A stretch of 10,831 nt of DNA from Lachnospiraceae bacterium (GCA_003519685.1 DOWG01000322.1:3903-14733), one strand, 5' to 3'. Shown: positions 1 through 7,536, numbered from the stretch's first letter. Made by a program: numbers and translations. The notes: generated by a model from the sequence alone, not told the origin.

Positions 1-1
1 G

Positions 2-607
2 GTGAAGAAAATGGTAGCCGTTGGCGACACATTCTATCCGAAGCCTGAGGGTTCTGACATGGACGCTTATGTGAATGCATTTGTTGAGGGTAAGGCATTG
101 TTTTATACATATTCCAGAGGTAGAGGTGTAGCTGATAAAATTTATGAAATGGAAGATGATTTCGGTATTGTACCAATTCCGATGGGAAAAAATACAGATA
201 CTTATCAGTGCTGGGTTAGTCATGATGCGCCAAGTATGGCAGTACCGATCACCAATTCAGATATTGAAAAGACGGGTATTGTGATTGAAGCTTTAGCATA
301 TGCAGCTCAAAAAGAAAACGATATTGCCTTTGATGAATTCTGCATGACCAAACTTAGAGATGATGAATCTGCAAAAATATTAGCGGATATAAACCAATAT
401 GCTGTTTCTGATCTTTGCTTTATCGGCCAGCAAATGGTTGGTGATATTTATCAGGGGTTAAGTATCATTCCGAATATATGCTTTTTTTCACCGACTACTG
501 AAGTAGCTTCTGCAGTAGCTGAGGTTGAAATTTCGGTTGAAACAGGTATACAAGAATTTATACAGAAAATGATGGGTACTTATGTAGAAGAAACAGAAAC
601 AGAATAA
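2..607 (+). CDS. Extracellular solute-binding protein of a carbohydrate ABC importer (SBP1), 5' partial
   Basis: This is the C-terminal part of a family-1 extracellular solute-binding protein, which captures a sugar or oligosaccharide outside the cell and delivers it to an ABC permease pair. About 201 residues are visible, ending at TAA 605-607. The reading frame is open to the left edge, so the GTG at position 2 is probably an internal valine and the true start and signal peptide lie upstream. Recognisable C-lobe features are the EGKALFYTY strand, the DDFGIVPIPMGK strand and loop, the run PITNSDIEKTGIVIEALAYA, and the helix with LRDDESAKILADI. The Glu/Thr-rich tail (EETETE) is unremarkable. 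It is followed by a structured 115-bp gap and then by a second, larger solute-binding protein. It may belong with the third permease at the right edge instead of the adjacent pair, but this is inference from gene order. Confidence 0.88.
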   Translation: MKKMVAVGDTFYPKPEGSDMDAYVNAFVEGKALFYTYSRGRGVADKIYEMEDDFGIVPIPMGKNTDTYQCWVSHDAPSMAVPITNSDIEKTGIVIEALAYAAQKENDIAFDEFCMTKLRDDESAKILADINQYAVSDLCFIGQQMVGDIYQGLSIIPNICFFSPTTEVASAVAEVEISVETGIQEFIQKMMGTYVEETETE

Positions 608-630
608 TACAGAACTTAAATAGAAAATGT

Positions 631-702
631 TGATATAAGGGATTCGAATCACTTGTATGGAACATACCAGCAAGACACGGTTAGTGGTTTGAATCCCTAT
701 CA
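631..702 (+). promoter_or_regulatory. Long intergenic inverted repeat, predicted RNA hairpin between SBP1 and SBP2 genes
   Basis: The left arm GGGATTCGAATCAC (639-652) pairs along all 14 positions with the right arm GTGGTTTGAATCCC (684-697). Twelve pairs are Watson-Crick and two are G-U wobbles (646 with 690, 649 with 687). The stem can continue by one A-U pair inside (653 with 683). Outside, TGATA (631-635) pairs with TATCA (698-702) across a 3-nt bulge. The loop holds a smaller hairpin, GTATG (655-659) with CATAC (663-667). No T-run follows, so this is not a typical intrinsic terminator. Plausible roles are protecting the 3' end of SBP1 mRNA after processing, partial attenuation before the downstream genes, or a regulator site. 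The ribosome binding site of the next gene begins about 7 nt after the outer stem. Confidence 0.7.
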
Positions 703-708
703 GCATTG

Positions 709-715
709 GGTGGAG
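709..715 (+). promoter_or_regulatory. Ribosome binding site for SBP2 fusion gene
   Basis: GGTGGAG lies 7 nt before ATG 723 and is close to the GGAGG consensus. It fixes the start of the 955-residue fusion protein immediately before a clear signal peptide. It lies just 3' of the intergenic hairpin, so the hairpin probably does not occlude it directly. Confidence 0.65.
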
Positions 716-722
716 TGATAAC

Positions 723-3590
723 ATGAAATTATTAAAGAAAAAAATTATTGCTGTTATATTGTTATTTTCCATTATATGTTCTGTATCGCTTCCTTATGGT
801 AGTAATGTGGCACAGGCTGAAGTTGATAAATTAGATTCATACCAGAATAATATGAATTATTTTATAGGTGATACATATGGTCAATACCTGGAAAAATATA
901 AGAATGTAAAATCAGGAAACGATGTTCATATAATTTTGGCGGATGATTATTTGGAAGCGGCCGGTGAAGTAACAAAAGTTGGAGATCCTAATGGTGATGG
1001 TAAATATTCCAATGCAGTTTATTCCGGAGAAGAAAGTAGTATTTCATGGAAAGTTACCATCAAAGAAACAGGAATGTATAACATTTTGGTCGATTATCTT
1101 CCGGCAGAAGGAAATAATAACGATATAGAGCGGACAATTTCTATTGATGGTGAAATACCATATAAAGAGGCTCAGTTTGTAACTTTTAGCAGAGTGTGGG
1201 TTGATGCTGAGAAAATCAAACAGGATATCAATGGGAATGATATCAAACCCAAACAAATAGAAACTCCTTGCTGGAGAAGCGAGGATGTATACGATGCTTC
1301 TAGGTATTATAATGATGCTCTGCAATTTTATTTAAAAGAAGGAACCCATGTCATTACCATAGAGGCAGTTAGGGAACCGATGTACATAGGTTGTATAACG
1401 ATACATAGGACAAGAGCATTATCCAAATATCAAGAAGTGAAAGCAGAATATGACAAGAATGGGTATAAACCGGCACATGCAGAACCAGTCAAGATACAAG
1501 CTGAGGATACCTATCAGAAGTCAAATTACACATTATATCCATCCACTGATAGAACCTCGCCGGCTACAGAACCACAAAATACATCCGCAGTGAAATTAAA
1601 TATCATTAGTGAAGATAAGTTCAAATTGGCTGGCCAATGGATCAGTTGGAAAATTAATATACCGGAAGATGGGTTGTACACCATTGCATTGCGATATAAA
1701 CAGAGCCTATTATCCGGGATATTTACGAGCAGATTGCTTCGTATTGATGGAGATATACCATTTGAAGAGGCTAAAAATCTGAGTTTTAAATATAGCAGTG
1801 ATTGGAAGGTTAAAGCTTTAGGAAATGATGAAGAAGACTATATGTTCTACCTGACAGCAGGGGAACACGAAATCAGTCTGGAAGTTACTTTGGGTGATTT
1901 GGCATCCGTCATATCCCAAGTGAATGATAGCTTAACCGTATTAAATGAAATCTATGGTAAAGTATTACTAATTATCGGCTCAGAGCCTGATATTTACCGA
2001 GATTATAATTTTAAACGCCAGATCCCGCAGACTATTAAGTTAATGGGTGAACAGGCAGAAGCCATAAAGCAAATATCGACGCAGTTAGAAGAAATCGTAG
2101 GCAAGAAGGGGGAGCAGACTGTTATTCTGGATAAACTACAGTATCAGTTGTCCAGGATGTATGAAGACCCTGAGAGTATAGCCAGCTATTTTACTGCCTT
2201 TAAAGATAATATCGGTAATTTGGCAAGCTGGGTTTTAACCACCAGTGAGCAGCCTTTATCCATTGACTATATTTATGTGGCCCCTGTAGGCGAGGTTTTA
2301 CCAAGCGCTGAGCATGGCTTTTTTTCAAATATATGGTATGAGATAAAGTGTTTTATTATGTCATTTTTCGTAGATTATAATTCTTTAGGCTTAACTGTTA
2401 GTGATGAAGAAATGAAAGAGACATCTACGATTGAAGTATGGATTATGTCCGGTAGAGATCAGGCCAATATTTTAAGACAGATGATTAATGACAGTTTTAC
2501 ACCGGAAAGAAATATCAATATCGATTTGAAACTGGTAAGTGGGGAGACATTACTTCCCTCAGTATTAGCAGGAAAAGGCCCTGACGTAGCCTTGGGTAAT
2601 CAGATTGGTATACCAATTCAATATGCTGTCAGAAATGCAGTCATGAGTTTAAATGAATTTGAAGGTTATCAAAAAGTCAGTGAACGCTTCCATAAGAGTG
2701 CTTTGGTATCCTATGAATTTGAGGGCAAGGTTTATGCAATTCCTGAAACTCAGACATTTCCTATGATGTTTTATCGGAAAGATATTTTTGCCGAGTTGGG
2801 TCTTAGTGTACCGCAAACTTGGGATGATTTTTATAAGGTAATAGCAGTATTACAAAGAAACAACTTAGAAATCGGCTTCCCCCAGGGGCTTCCCGGGATG
2901 CAGATATTCTTATACCAAAATGGTGGTTCATTATATAATTCCACATTATCAGCTTCCACACTGAATGAGGATCTTACTGTGGATGCATTCCAGAAAATGA
3001 TTGATCTGTTTACTACCTATAAATTTCCGAGAGATTATAATTTCGCAAATCGTTTCCGTACAGGATTAATGCCATTGGCGATACAGGATTATACGGAATA
3101 TAACACATTAGTTGCGTTTGCGCCGGAAATTAAAGGCTTATGGAGTTTTGCTCCGATACCTGGAACTGTAGGAGAAGATGGTATTACCAGAGCTGCTGCC
3201 TGCAACGGAACTTGTGCAATGATTCTTTCAGGTGCAAAGGATCCGGATGCATCCTGGAAATTTCTTGAATGGTGGACTTCTACAGACATACAGGCTCAAT
3301 TTGCACAGGAAATGAAATCGGTTCTTGGAAAATCAGCGATGCATGCAACGGCTAATATGGAAGCAATCCGCAGCCTTCCATGGACGAAGGAAGAATACAG
3401 TAATCTCTTGGAGCAATGGGGGTATATTACAGGAACTCCGGAAATTCCGGGTGGTTACTATGTACCGAGAAACGTTGGTTTTGCTGCTAATGTCGCTTAT
3501 GGAACAGGAGAAGGCGAAGTCCTAATGGATTATTCAAAAGAAACTAATGAGGAAATCACGAGAAAACGAGCAGAATTTGGGCTGGAATAG
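723..3590 (+). CDS. Secreted fusion: two beta-sandwich carbohydrate-binding-like modules plus ABC solute-binding domain (SBP2)
   Basis: The protein has 955 residues. Residues 1-32 form a Sec signal peptide (KLLKKK, hydrophobic core, probable cleavage AQA/EV). Cys19 lies in the core but lacks a lipobox, so lipoprotein anchoring is not supported. Module A (about 68-230) and module B (about 255-522) are related beta-sandwiches resembling CBM6/CBM35-type modules. They share IDGEIPYKEA (141-150) and IDGDIPFEEA (341-350); module B begins with IQAEDTY. A helical stretch of about 120 residues (391-510) interrupts module B before its last strand, IDYIYVAPV. A linker with an amphipathic aromatic segment (533-552) leads to a family-1 solute-binding domain (about 570-955), with VLAGKGPDVALG, YAIPETQTFPMMFYRKDIF and the typical end ITRKRAEFGLE. 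Ordinary solute-binding proteins have 400-550 residues, so this is a real multidomain variant. It probably serves the two permeases that follow 12-15 bp downstream. The glycan bound is unknown. Confidence 0.92.
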   Translation: MKLLKKKIIAVILLFSIICSVSLPYGSNVAQAEVDKLDSYQNNMNYFIGDTYGQYLEKYKNVKSGNDVHIILADDYLEAAGEVTKVGDPNGDGKYSNAVYSGEESSISWKVTIKETGMYNILVDYLPAEGNNNDIERTISIDGEIPYKEAQFVTFSRVWVDAEKIKQDINGNDIKPKQIETPCWRSEDVYDASRYYNDALQFYLKEGTHVITIEAVREPMYIGCITIHRTRALSKYQEVKAEYDKNGYKPAHAEPVKIQAEDTYQKSNYTLYPSTDRTSPATEPQNTSAVKLNIISEDKFKLAGQWISWKINIPEDGLYTIALRYKQSLLSGIFTSRLLRIDGDIPFEEAKNLSFKYSSDWKVKALGNDEEDYMFYLTAGEHEISLEVTLGDLASVISQVNDSLTVLNEIYGKVLLIIGSEPDIYRDYNFKRQIPQTIKLMGEQAEAIKQISTQLEEIVGKKGEQTVILDKLQYQLSRMYEDPESIASYFTAFKDNIGNLASWVLTTSEQPLSIDYIYVAPVGEVLPSAEHGFFSNIWYEIKCFIMSFFVDYNSLGLTVSDEEMKETSTIEVWIMSGRDQANILRQMINDSFTPERNINIDLKLVSGETLLPSVLAGKGPDVALGNQIGIPIQYAVRNAVMSLNEFEGYQKVSERFHKSALVSYEFEGKVYAIPETQTFPMMFYRKDIFAELGLSVPQTWDDFYKVIAVLQRNNLEIGFPQGLPGMQIFLYQNGGSLYNSTLSASTLNEDLTVDAFQKMIDLFTTYKFPRDYNFANRFRTGLMPLAIQDYTEYNTLVAFAPEIKGLWSFAPIPGTVGEDGITRAAACNGTCAMILSGAKDPDASWKFLEWWTSTDIQAQFAQEMKSVLGKSAMHATANMEAIRSLPWTKEEYSNLLEQWGYITGTPEIPGGYYVPRNVGFAANVAYGTGEGEVLMDYSKETNEEITRKRAEFGLE
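1143..1172 (+). repeat. Repeat copy 1 of the IDG-x-IP-x-x-EA coding motif (module A)
   Basis: These thirty bases encode IDGEIPYKEA (residues 141-150 of SBP2). They match 26 of 30 bases of the segment exactly 600 nt downstream, in the same reading frame. The surrounding sequence is much more diverged, so this is the conserved core of an old internal domain duplication and not a recent DNA repeat. Confidence 0.7.
1743..1772 (+). repeat. Repeat copy 2 of the IDG-x-IP-x-x-EA coding motif (module B)
   Basis: This segment encodes IDGDIPFEEA (residues 341-350 of SBP2) and is the partner of the copy at 1143-1172. Differences are confined to four bases. In both copies the motif is preceded by a strand (ERTIS or SRLLR) and followed by EA plus a short helix or loop, then FSR or FKY. 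Confidence 0.7.
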
Positions 3591-3595
3591 GGAGG
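3591..3595 (+). promoter_or_regulatory. Ribosome binding site for permease A, with ambiguous TTG/ATG start
   Basis: GGAGG directly follows the TAG of the SBP2 gene. It lies 7 nt before TTG 3603 and 10 nt before ATG 3606. Both spacings are workable and the two starts differ by one residue. ATG 3606 was chosen as the commoner codon. Confidence 0.6.
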
Positions 3596-3605
3596 AAACG
3601 AGTTG

Positions 3606-4511
3606 ATGAGTGATAAGATATCTAAACTATTGCACGAGATAAAGCGGAATAGAAAGAGTTATTTATTTGTTGCTCCATATATGATATTGTTCTTCTGCTT
3701 TACTGCATTGCCGGTAATTATCTCCATTTGCCTGAGCTTTACATCGTTTAACGTACTTGAAAAGCCGGTATTTATTGGAATAGAGAACTATGTAAGATTA
3801 TTTCTTGCCGACCGAATTTTCATAGATGCGATAGGAAATACCTTTATTATGGCGGTTATTATCGGACCGGTAGGCTATTTAATCTGTTTGTTTCTGGCTT
3901 GGATGATTAATGAGCTTCCTCGTTTATGGAGAACGGTTTTAACATTGATTTTCTATGCACCCGCCCTATCAGGAAATGTATATTTTATATTTCAATACAT
4001 TTTTAATAATGATTCACAGGGTTATATGAATGCTTTATTAATTCGATACGGAATCATTCAATCTCCGATACTATGGTTTGAAAATCCCACCTATATGATG
4101 CCTTTGATTATAGGAATTGCATTATGGACCAGTGTTGGAACTACATTTTTATCATTTATTGCAGGCCTTCAAGGTATTCCTTCACATTTATATGAAGCAG
4201 CTGCTATAGACGGTATCAAAAACCGTTGGCAGGAACTTTGGTATGTTACACTACCTTCCATGAAACCACAGCTTATGTTTGGTGCGGTAATGAGCATCAC
4301 TGGTGCGTTCGGTGTGGGAAGTATCGTAACAGCACTTTGTAAATTACCATCCACCAACTATGCTGCTCATACCATCTTCAATCATTTGGAGGATTATGGT
4401 GGTGTACGTTTTGAAATGGGGTATGCTTCTGCCATAGCCACGATACTCTTCTTAATCATGATTGGGTCCAATAAATTAATTCAAAAAGTTATATCTAAGG
4501 TGGGTGAATAA
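3606..4511 (+). CDS. Sugar ABC transporter permease A (MalF/UgpA-type)
   Basis: This inner-membrane permease has 301 residues and forms half of the translocation pore of a carbohydrate ABC importer. A basic N-terminus (HEIKRNRKS) leads into TM1 (about 20-46), followed by segments at about 76-102, 109-133, 163-187, 222-245 and 272-292. The family's EAA loop, which contacts the ATPase, is clear at 197-220: EAAAIDG, then 13 residues later LPSMKP. GLQGIPSHLYEA just before it is typical of MalF-type permeases. The start may be TTG 3603, one codon earlier. The gene follows the SBP2 fusion and is only 2 bp from permease B, so the two almost certainly form a heterodimer fed by SBP2. Substrate is not readable. 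No ATPase gene is adjacent, so a shared MsmK/UgpC-type ATPase is likely (inference). Confidence 0.93.
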   Translation: MSDKISKLLHEIKRNRKSYLFVAPYMILFFCFTALPVIISICLSFTSFNVLEKPVFIGIENYVRLFLADRIFIDAIGNTFIMAVIIGPVGYLICLFLAWMINELPRLWRTVLTLIFYAPALSGNVYFIFQYIFNNDSQGYMNALLIRYGIIQSPILWFENPTYMMPLIIGIALWTSVGTTFLSFIAGLQGIPSHLYEAAAIDGIKNRWQELWYVTLPSMKPQLMFGAVMSITGAFGVGSIVTALCKLPSTNYAAHTIFNHLEDYGGVRFEMGYASAIATILFLIMIGSNKLIQKVISKVGE

Positions 4512-4513
4512 AG

Positions 4514-5389
4514 ATGAAGAAGAAAATAAAACTATCGAGGCGTACAAGAGGTGTAAAACGGTCCTATATTACCGATATCGGAATTTATTTTATCTTATTA
4601 TTGTTTGGACTGATTATGGCATTGCCTCTTGTATATGCAGTATGTAATTCTATAAAACCGTTGGAGGAGTTTTTCTATTTTCCGCCAAGACTATTTGTTG
4701 AAAACCCTACCACCAAGAACTTCAAGGATTTATTTCGTTTAATGTCTAATTCCTGGGTGCCTTTTGGCAGATACATATTTAATACGGTATTTATTACTGC
4801 AGTTGGTACTGCCGGTCATGTTATCATTGCCTCTATGTGTGCATTTGCCATGTCGAAGCATAAATTTCCGGGGCAAAACCTGTTATTTGGTATGGTTGTA
4901 TTATCCTTGATGTTTAGTTCCGCAGTAACTTCTATTCCTAATTTCTTGATATTTACTAAGCTTGGTTGGATTGATTCCTATAAATCAATAATAATCCCGG
5001 CATTTTCATCATCCCTCGGTTTATATTTAATGAAACAATTTATGGATCAAATGGTACCGGACGACATTTTAGAGGCAGCGAGAATAGATGGTGCGAAAGA
5101 GATATATGTATTTTGGAAGATTGCCATGCCTATGGTAAAACCTGCGTGGTTGACATTAATTATGTTTTCTGTTCAGGGTTTATGGGGAATGGGCTCCAGT
5201 ATCTATATCAGAAGGGAAGACTTAAAGACGGTAAACTATGCGCTCTCCCAGATTATGAATGGTGGTATTGCAAGAGCAGGTGCAGCTGCAGCGGCACAGG
5301 TATTGATGATGTTTGTTCCCGTTCTTATCTTCATTTTCACGCAGTCTAATATTATTGAGACCATGTCCACGTCTGGTATGAAAGATTAA
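4514..5389 (+). CDS. Carbohydrate ABC transporter permease B (MalG/AraQ-type)
   Basis: This permease has 291 residues and is the second half of the importer pore. A strongly basic N-terminus (KKKIKLSRRTRGVKR) precedes TM1 (about 22-45). Further segments lie at about 86-113, 122-145, 155-176, 211-230 and 256-277. The EAA loop is at 186-210, with LEAARIDGAKE and then MPMVKP. The end IIETMSTSGMKD is a hallmark of AraQ/YesQ-like permeases. ATG 4514 is 2 bp after the stop of permease A; AGGTGGG (about 4498-4504), inside the end of permease A, is the probable ribosome binding site, implying coupled translation. An Ala-rich run (ARAGAAAAAQ, 254-262) opens TM6, which is within normal variation. The gene ends 15 bp before the NHL-TPR-Yip1 gene. 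Confidence 0.94.
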   Translation: MKKKIKLSRRTRGVKRSYITDIGIYFILLLFGLIMALPLVYAVCNSIKPLEEFFYFPPRLFVENPTTKNFKDLFRLMSNSWVPFGRYIFNTVFITAVGTAGHVIIASMCAFAMSKHKFPGQNLLFGMVVLSLMFSSAVTSIPNFLIFTKLGWIDSYKSIIIPAFSSSLGLYLMKQFMDQMVPDDILEAARIDGAKEIYVFWKIAMPMVKPAWLTLIMFSVQGLWGMGSSIYIRREDLKTVNYALSQIMNGGIARAGAAAAAQVLMMFVPVLIFIFTQSNIIETMSTSGMKD

Positions 5390-5404
5390 TAGGGAGGAAG
5401 CAAG

Positions 5405-7525
5405 ATGCCAAAAAAGAAACACTTATTTCTGTTAATAGTTCTTATGATGCTCTTGGTACAGTTTCGTGGAGTATCTACAGCTTATGCCTATGTGCCTTAT
5501 GAAACTTATACCTACGATGCGTTGGGGTGGTATTATCTTTCACCCGATGCATACGAACCCAAAGGTATTATTCAGGCATCCGGCCTTGGACTCGATACGG
5601 CATTAAACTCACCGGGAGATATTGTAACGGATGAACAGGGATATATCTATATCGCAGATACAGGAAACAGCAGAATATTAGTATTGGATAATAATTATCA
5701 ACTCATAAGAAACATTAGCAGTTTTATTGATAAGGATGGCGTTGAACAAAGTTTTAATCAGCCGGGCGGTATTTTTGTTACTGCTGACGGCAGTTTGTAT
5801 GTAGCAGATTCTAAAAATGGACGAATTGTAATTTTGGATATCGAAGGTAATTGCAAAGCAATTTTGCAAGCTCCTTCCTCCGATGTATTACATGGATTGA
5901 TATATGAGCCGTCTGCTCTTGCTGTGGATAATTATGATCGTATCTATGTGATTGCCAAGAGTACTAACATGGGTGTCATTTCTTTAGAATCAGACGGAAC
6001 CTTTGCAGGATTCATCGGTGCGGAGAAAACCAAAGGATCCTTTGCCGATATCCTGTCCAATATGTTAAAGACGGAGGCACAAAAGGCCCGTTCCAAGCAA
6101 AATGTACCGACGGAATACAATAATATAGCCATTGATCAGGATGGGTTTCCTTATGTTACCTCTAGCGCTTTGGATGCCGGGAGACAATATTCTTCCATGA
6201 TAAACAATGACAGGTCAGCAACCCCGATTAAAAAGCTTAATCCTTCCGGTGTTGACGTACTTAGAAGAAACGGTGCTTTTGGCCAGGCTGGTGATTATAG
6301 AATCAATGATGGAGAAGTTTCAAAATTTATAGATGTTGCCATAGGAGAGGATGGTACCTTTAGTGTCCTTGATTCCACCAGAAACAGAATTTTCACTTAT
6401 GATATCACAGGAAATCTACTTTATGTATTCGGTGGTTCCGGAACGCAGGTTGGTGTATTTCAAAAGCCGGTTGCCCTATGCTATCATGGCAGTGATATCC
6501 TGGTATTGGATTCTAATACAGGAGTTGTTACTGTCTTCTCCAGGACAGTATATGGAGACAGTATAGCTTTAGCACTGAAATATCAAAACAATCGCAAATA
6601 TGCTGAGGCGGCTGAGCAATGGAAAAAGGTTTTAGAACAGAATTCAAACTTTGATCAGGCTTATTCAGGAGTAGCAGCCTCTTATATGCGTTTGGAAAGA
6701 TATGAGGATGCGATGAAAAACTATAAGTTGGGAAATAATCTGAAGGGTTATCAAAAAGCATATACAGAATATCGTAAGGAGTTGATGGCAGATTATTTTC
6801 TCCTGATTCCTTTAGGGATCGTAATCCTAGTTTTCGCTCTGGGATATATCTCGCGACGTGTGAAGAGGGTTAATGATACCGGTTGGACAAAACACGGAAA
6901 ACGTACCCTAAAAGAAGAGTTATGTTTTTCCTATTATACAATGTTCCATCCCTTTGATGGATATTACGAACTAAAGAGAGACAATCGCGGTGGAATGCGA
7001 GGAGCAATCGTTATCTTTGCTTTGGCAATTTTTAATTACCTATTTGCTAAATATGCCACCGGATATATGATCAAGGGTTATGAGTGGAACAAAATCAGTT
7101 TATATGATGCATTTATGTCCGTTGGCTTTATTGTATTATTATGGACGGTTGCGAACTGGTCACTAACCACTTTGATGGATGGTAAGGGTAAAATGCGTGA
7201 TATATTTATTGCGACCTGTTATTCTCTGATGCCTATGATATTGTTAGGGATACCTGCAACCATATTATCAAATTTTGTTACAAGCGGTGAAATTCAATTT
7301 ATTTATTTCATGAATAATCTAGGACTATACTGGACTGTATTTTTAATATTCTTTGGAATACTGACTACCAATGAATATAGTCTTGGAAAGAATATAGTTA
7401 CTACGATATTGTCACTGATTGGTATGGGATTTATCGCTTTTATCGGGATTCTTTTTATCAATGTATTAAATGAGATGTGGGAATTCGGCAGGACGATTAT
7501 TTCCGAAATTGTTTACAGAATTTAG
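5405..7525 (+). CDS. NHL beta-propeller / TPR / Yip1-domain membrane protein
   Basis: The protein has 706 residues; its start is set by AGGGAGG 7-8 nt upstream. Residues 1-28 are a signal peptide (cleavage AYA/YV). Residues about 60-380 hold NHL-type propeller blades, each with a proline or asparagine turn, DEQGYIYIAD-like strands and N-R-I-x-V-x-D endings: PGDIVTDEQGYIYIADTGNSRI, PGGIFVTADGSLYVADSKNGRI, FIDVAIGEDGTFSVLDSTRNRI and a final KPVALCYHGSDILVLD blade. Residues 384-450 form about two TPR helical pairs (NNRKYAEAAEQWKKVLEQN, RLERYEDAMKNYKLG). TM1 (463-481) is followed by a basic cytoplasmic stretch (SRRVKRVN). A Yip1 domain (about 505-690) starts with FHPFDGYYELKRD and has about five membrane segments. 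By topology the propeller and TPR face outside. The role is unknown. Its position between transporter genes and the DUF5696 gene suggests an envelope scaffold or sensor for the import machinery; a direct link is inference. Confidence 0.85.
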   Translation: MPKKKHLFLLIVLMMLLVQFRGVSTAYAYVPYETYTYDALGWYYLSPDAYEPKGIIQASGLGLDTALNSPGDIVTDEQGYIYIADTGNSRILVLDNNYQLIRNISSFIDKDGVEQSFNQPGGIFVTADGSLYVADSKNGRIVILDIEGNCKAILQAPSSDVLHGLIYEPSALAVDNYDRIYVIAKSTNMGVISLESDGTFAGFIGAEKTKGSFADILSNMLKTEAQKARSKQNVPTEYNNIAIDQDGFPYVTSSALDAGRQYSSMINNDRSATPIKKLNPSGVDVLRRNGAFGQAGDYRINDGEVSKFIDVAIGEDGTFSVLDSTRNRIFTYDITGNLLYVFGGSGTQVGVFQKPVALCYHGSDILVLDSNTGVVTVFSRTVYGDSIALALKYQNNRKYAEAAEQWKKVLEQNSNFDQAYSGVAASYMRLERYEDAMKNYKLGNNLKGYQKAYTEYRKELMADYFLLIPLGIVILVFALGYISRRVKRVNDTGWTKHGKRTLKEELCFSYYTMFHPFDGYYELKRDNRGGMRGAIVIFALAIFNYLFAKYATGYMIKGYEWNKISLYDAFMSVGFIVLLWTVANWSLTTLMDGKGKMRDIFIATCYSLMPMILLGIPATILSNFVTSGEIQFIYFMNNLGLYWTVFLIFFGILTTNEYSLGKNIVTTILSLIGMGFIAFIGILFINVLNEMWEFGRTIISEIVYRI

Positions 7526-7529
7526 GAGA
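7524..7529 (+). promoter_or_regulatory. Ribosome binding site that sets the DUF5696 start at 7537
   Basis: AGGAGA overlaps the TAG stop of the Yip1 gene and lies 7 nt before ATG 7537. The open frame extends back to an ATG at 7477 inside the upstream gene. That start would place a polar 20-residue stretch before the basic, membrane-anchoring N-terminus and has no comparable Shine-Dalgarno site, so it was not used. Confidence 0.75.
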
Positions 7530-7536
7530 CAAAGAG

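Noticed and set aside
630..658. Sigma-A type promoter TTGATA (630-635), 17-bp spacer, TTGTAT (653-658)
   Set aside because: The -35 box is good and the spacing is ideal, but the -10 box matches only 3 of 6 consensus positions and overlaps the inverted repeat. Not enough to annotate.
639..697. tRNA-like T-arm sequence (GGATTCGAATC and GGTTTGAATCC)
   Set aside because: Both arms resemble a tRNA T-loop stem, but there is no acceptor stem, D-arm or anticodon arm in proper spacing on either strand. The two arms pair with each other instead.
639..710. Intrinsic transcription terminator after SBP1
   Set aside because: The stem is strong, but the bases after it (TATCAGCATTGGG) contain no T-run, and the loop is long. 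It was kept as a structured element of unknown role.
488..772. Minus-strand open frame of 94 codons spanning the SBP1 end and the gap
   Set aside because: It overlaps the coding end of SBP1 and the SBP2 signal peptide in antisense. Its composition (Phe/Tyr/Asn/Ser-rich) is that of an antisense shadow of AT-rich genes, and no ribosome binding site is evident.
7477..7536. Upstream ATG start for the DUF5696 gene
   Set aside because: It lies inside the Yip1 gene, lacks a comparable ribosome binding site, and would bury the basic, hydrophobic N-terminal anchor behind a polar extension. ATG 7537 has AGGAGA 7 nt upstream.
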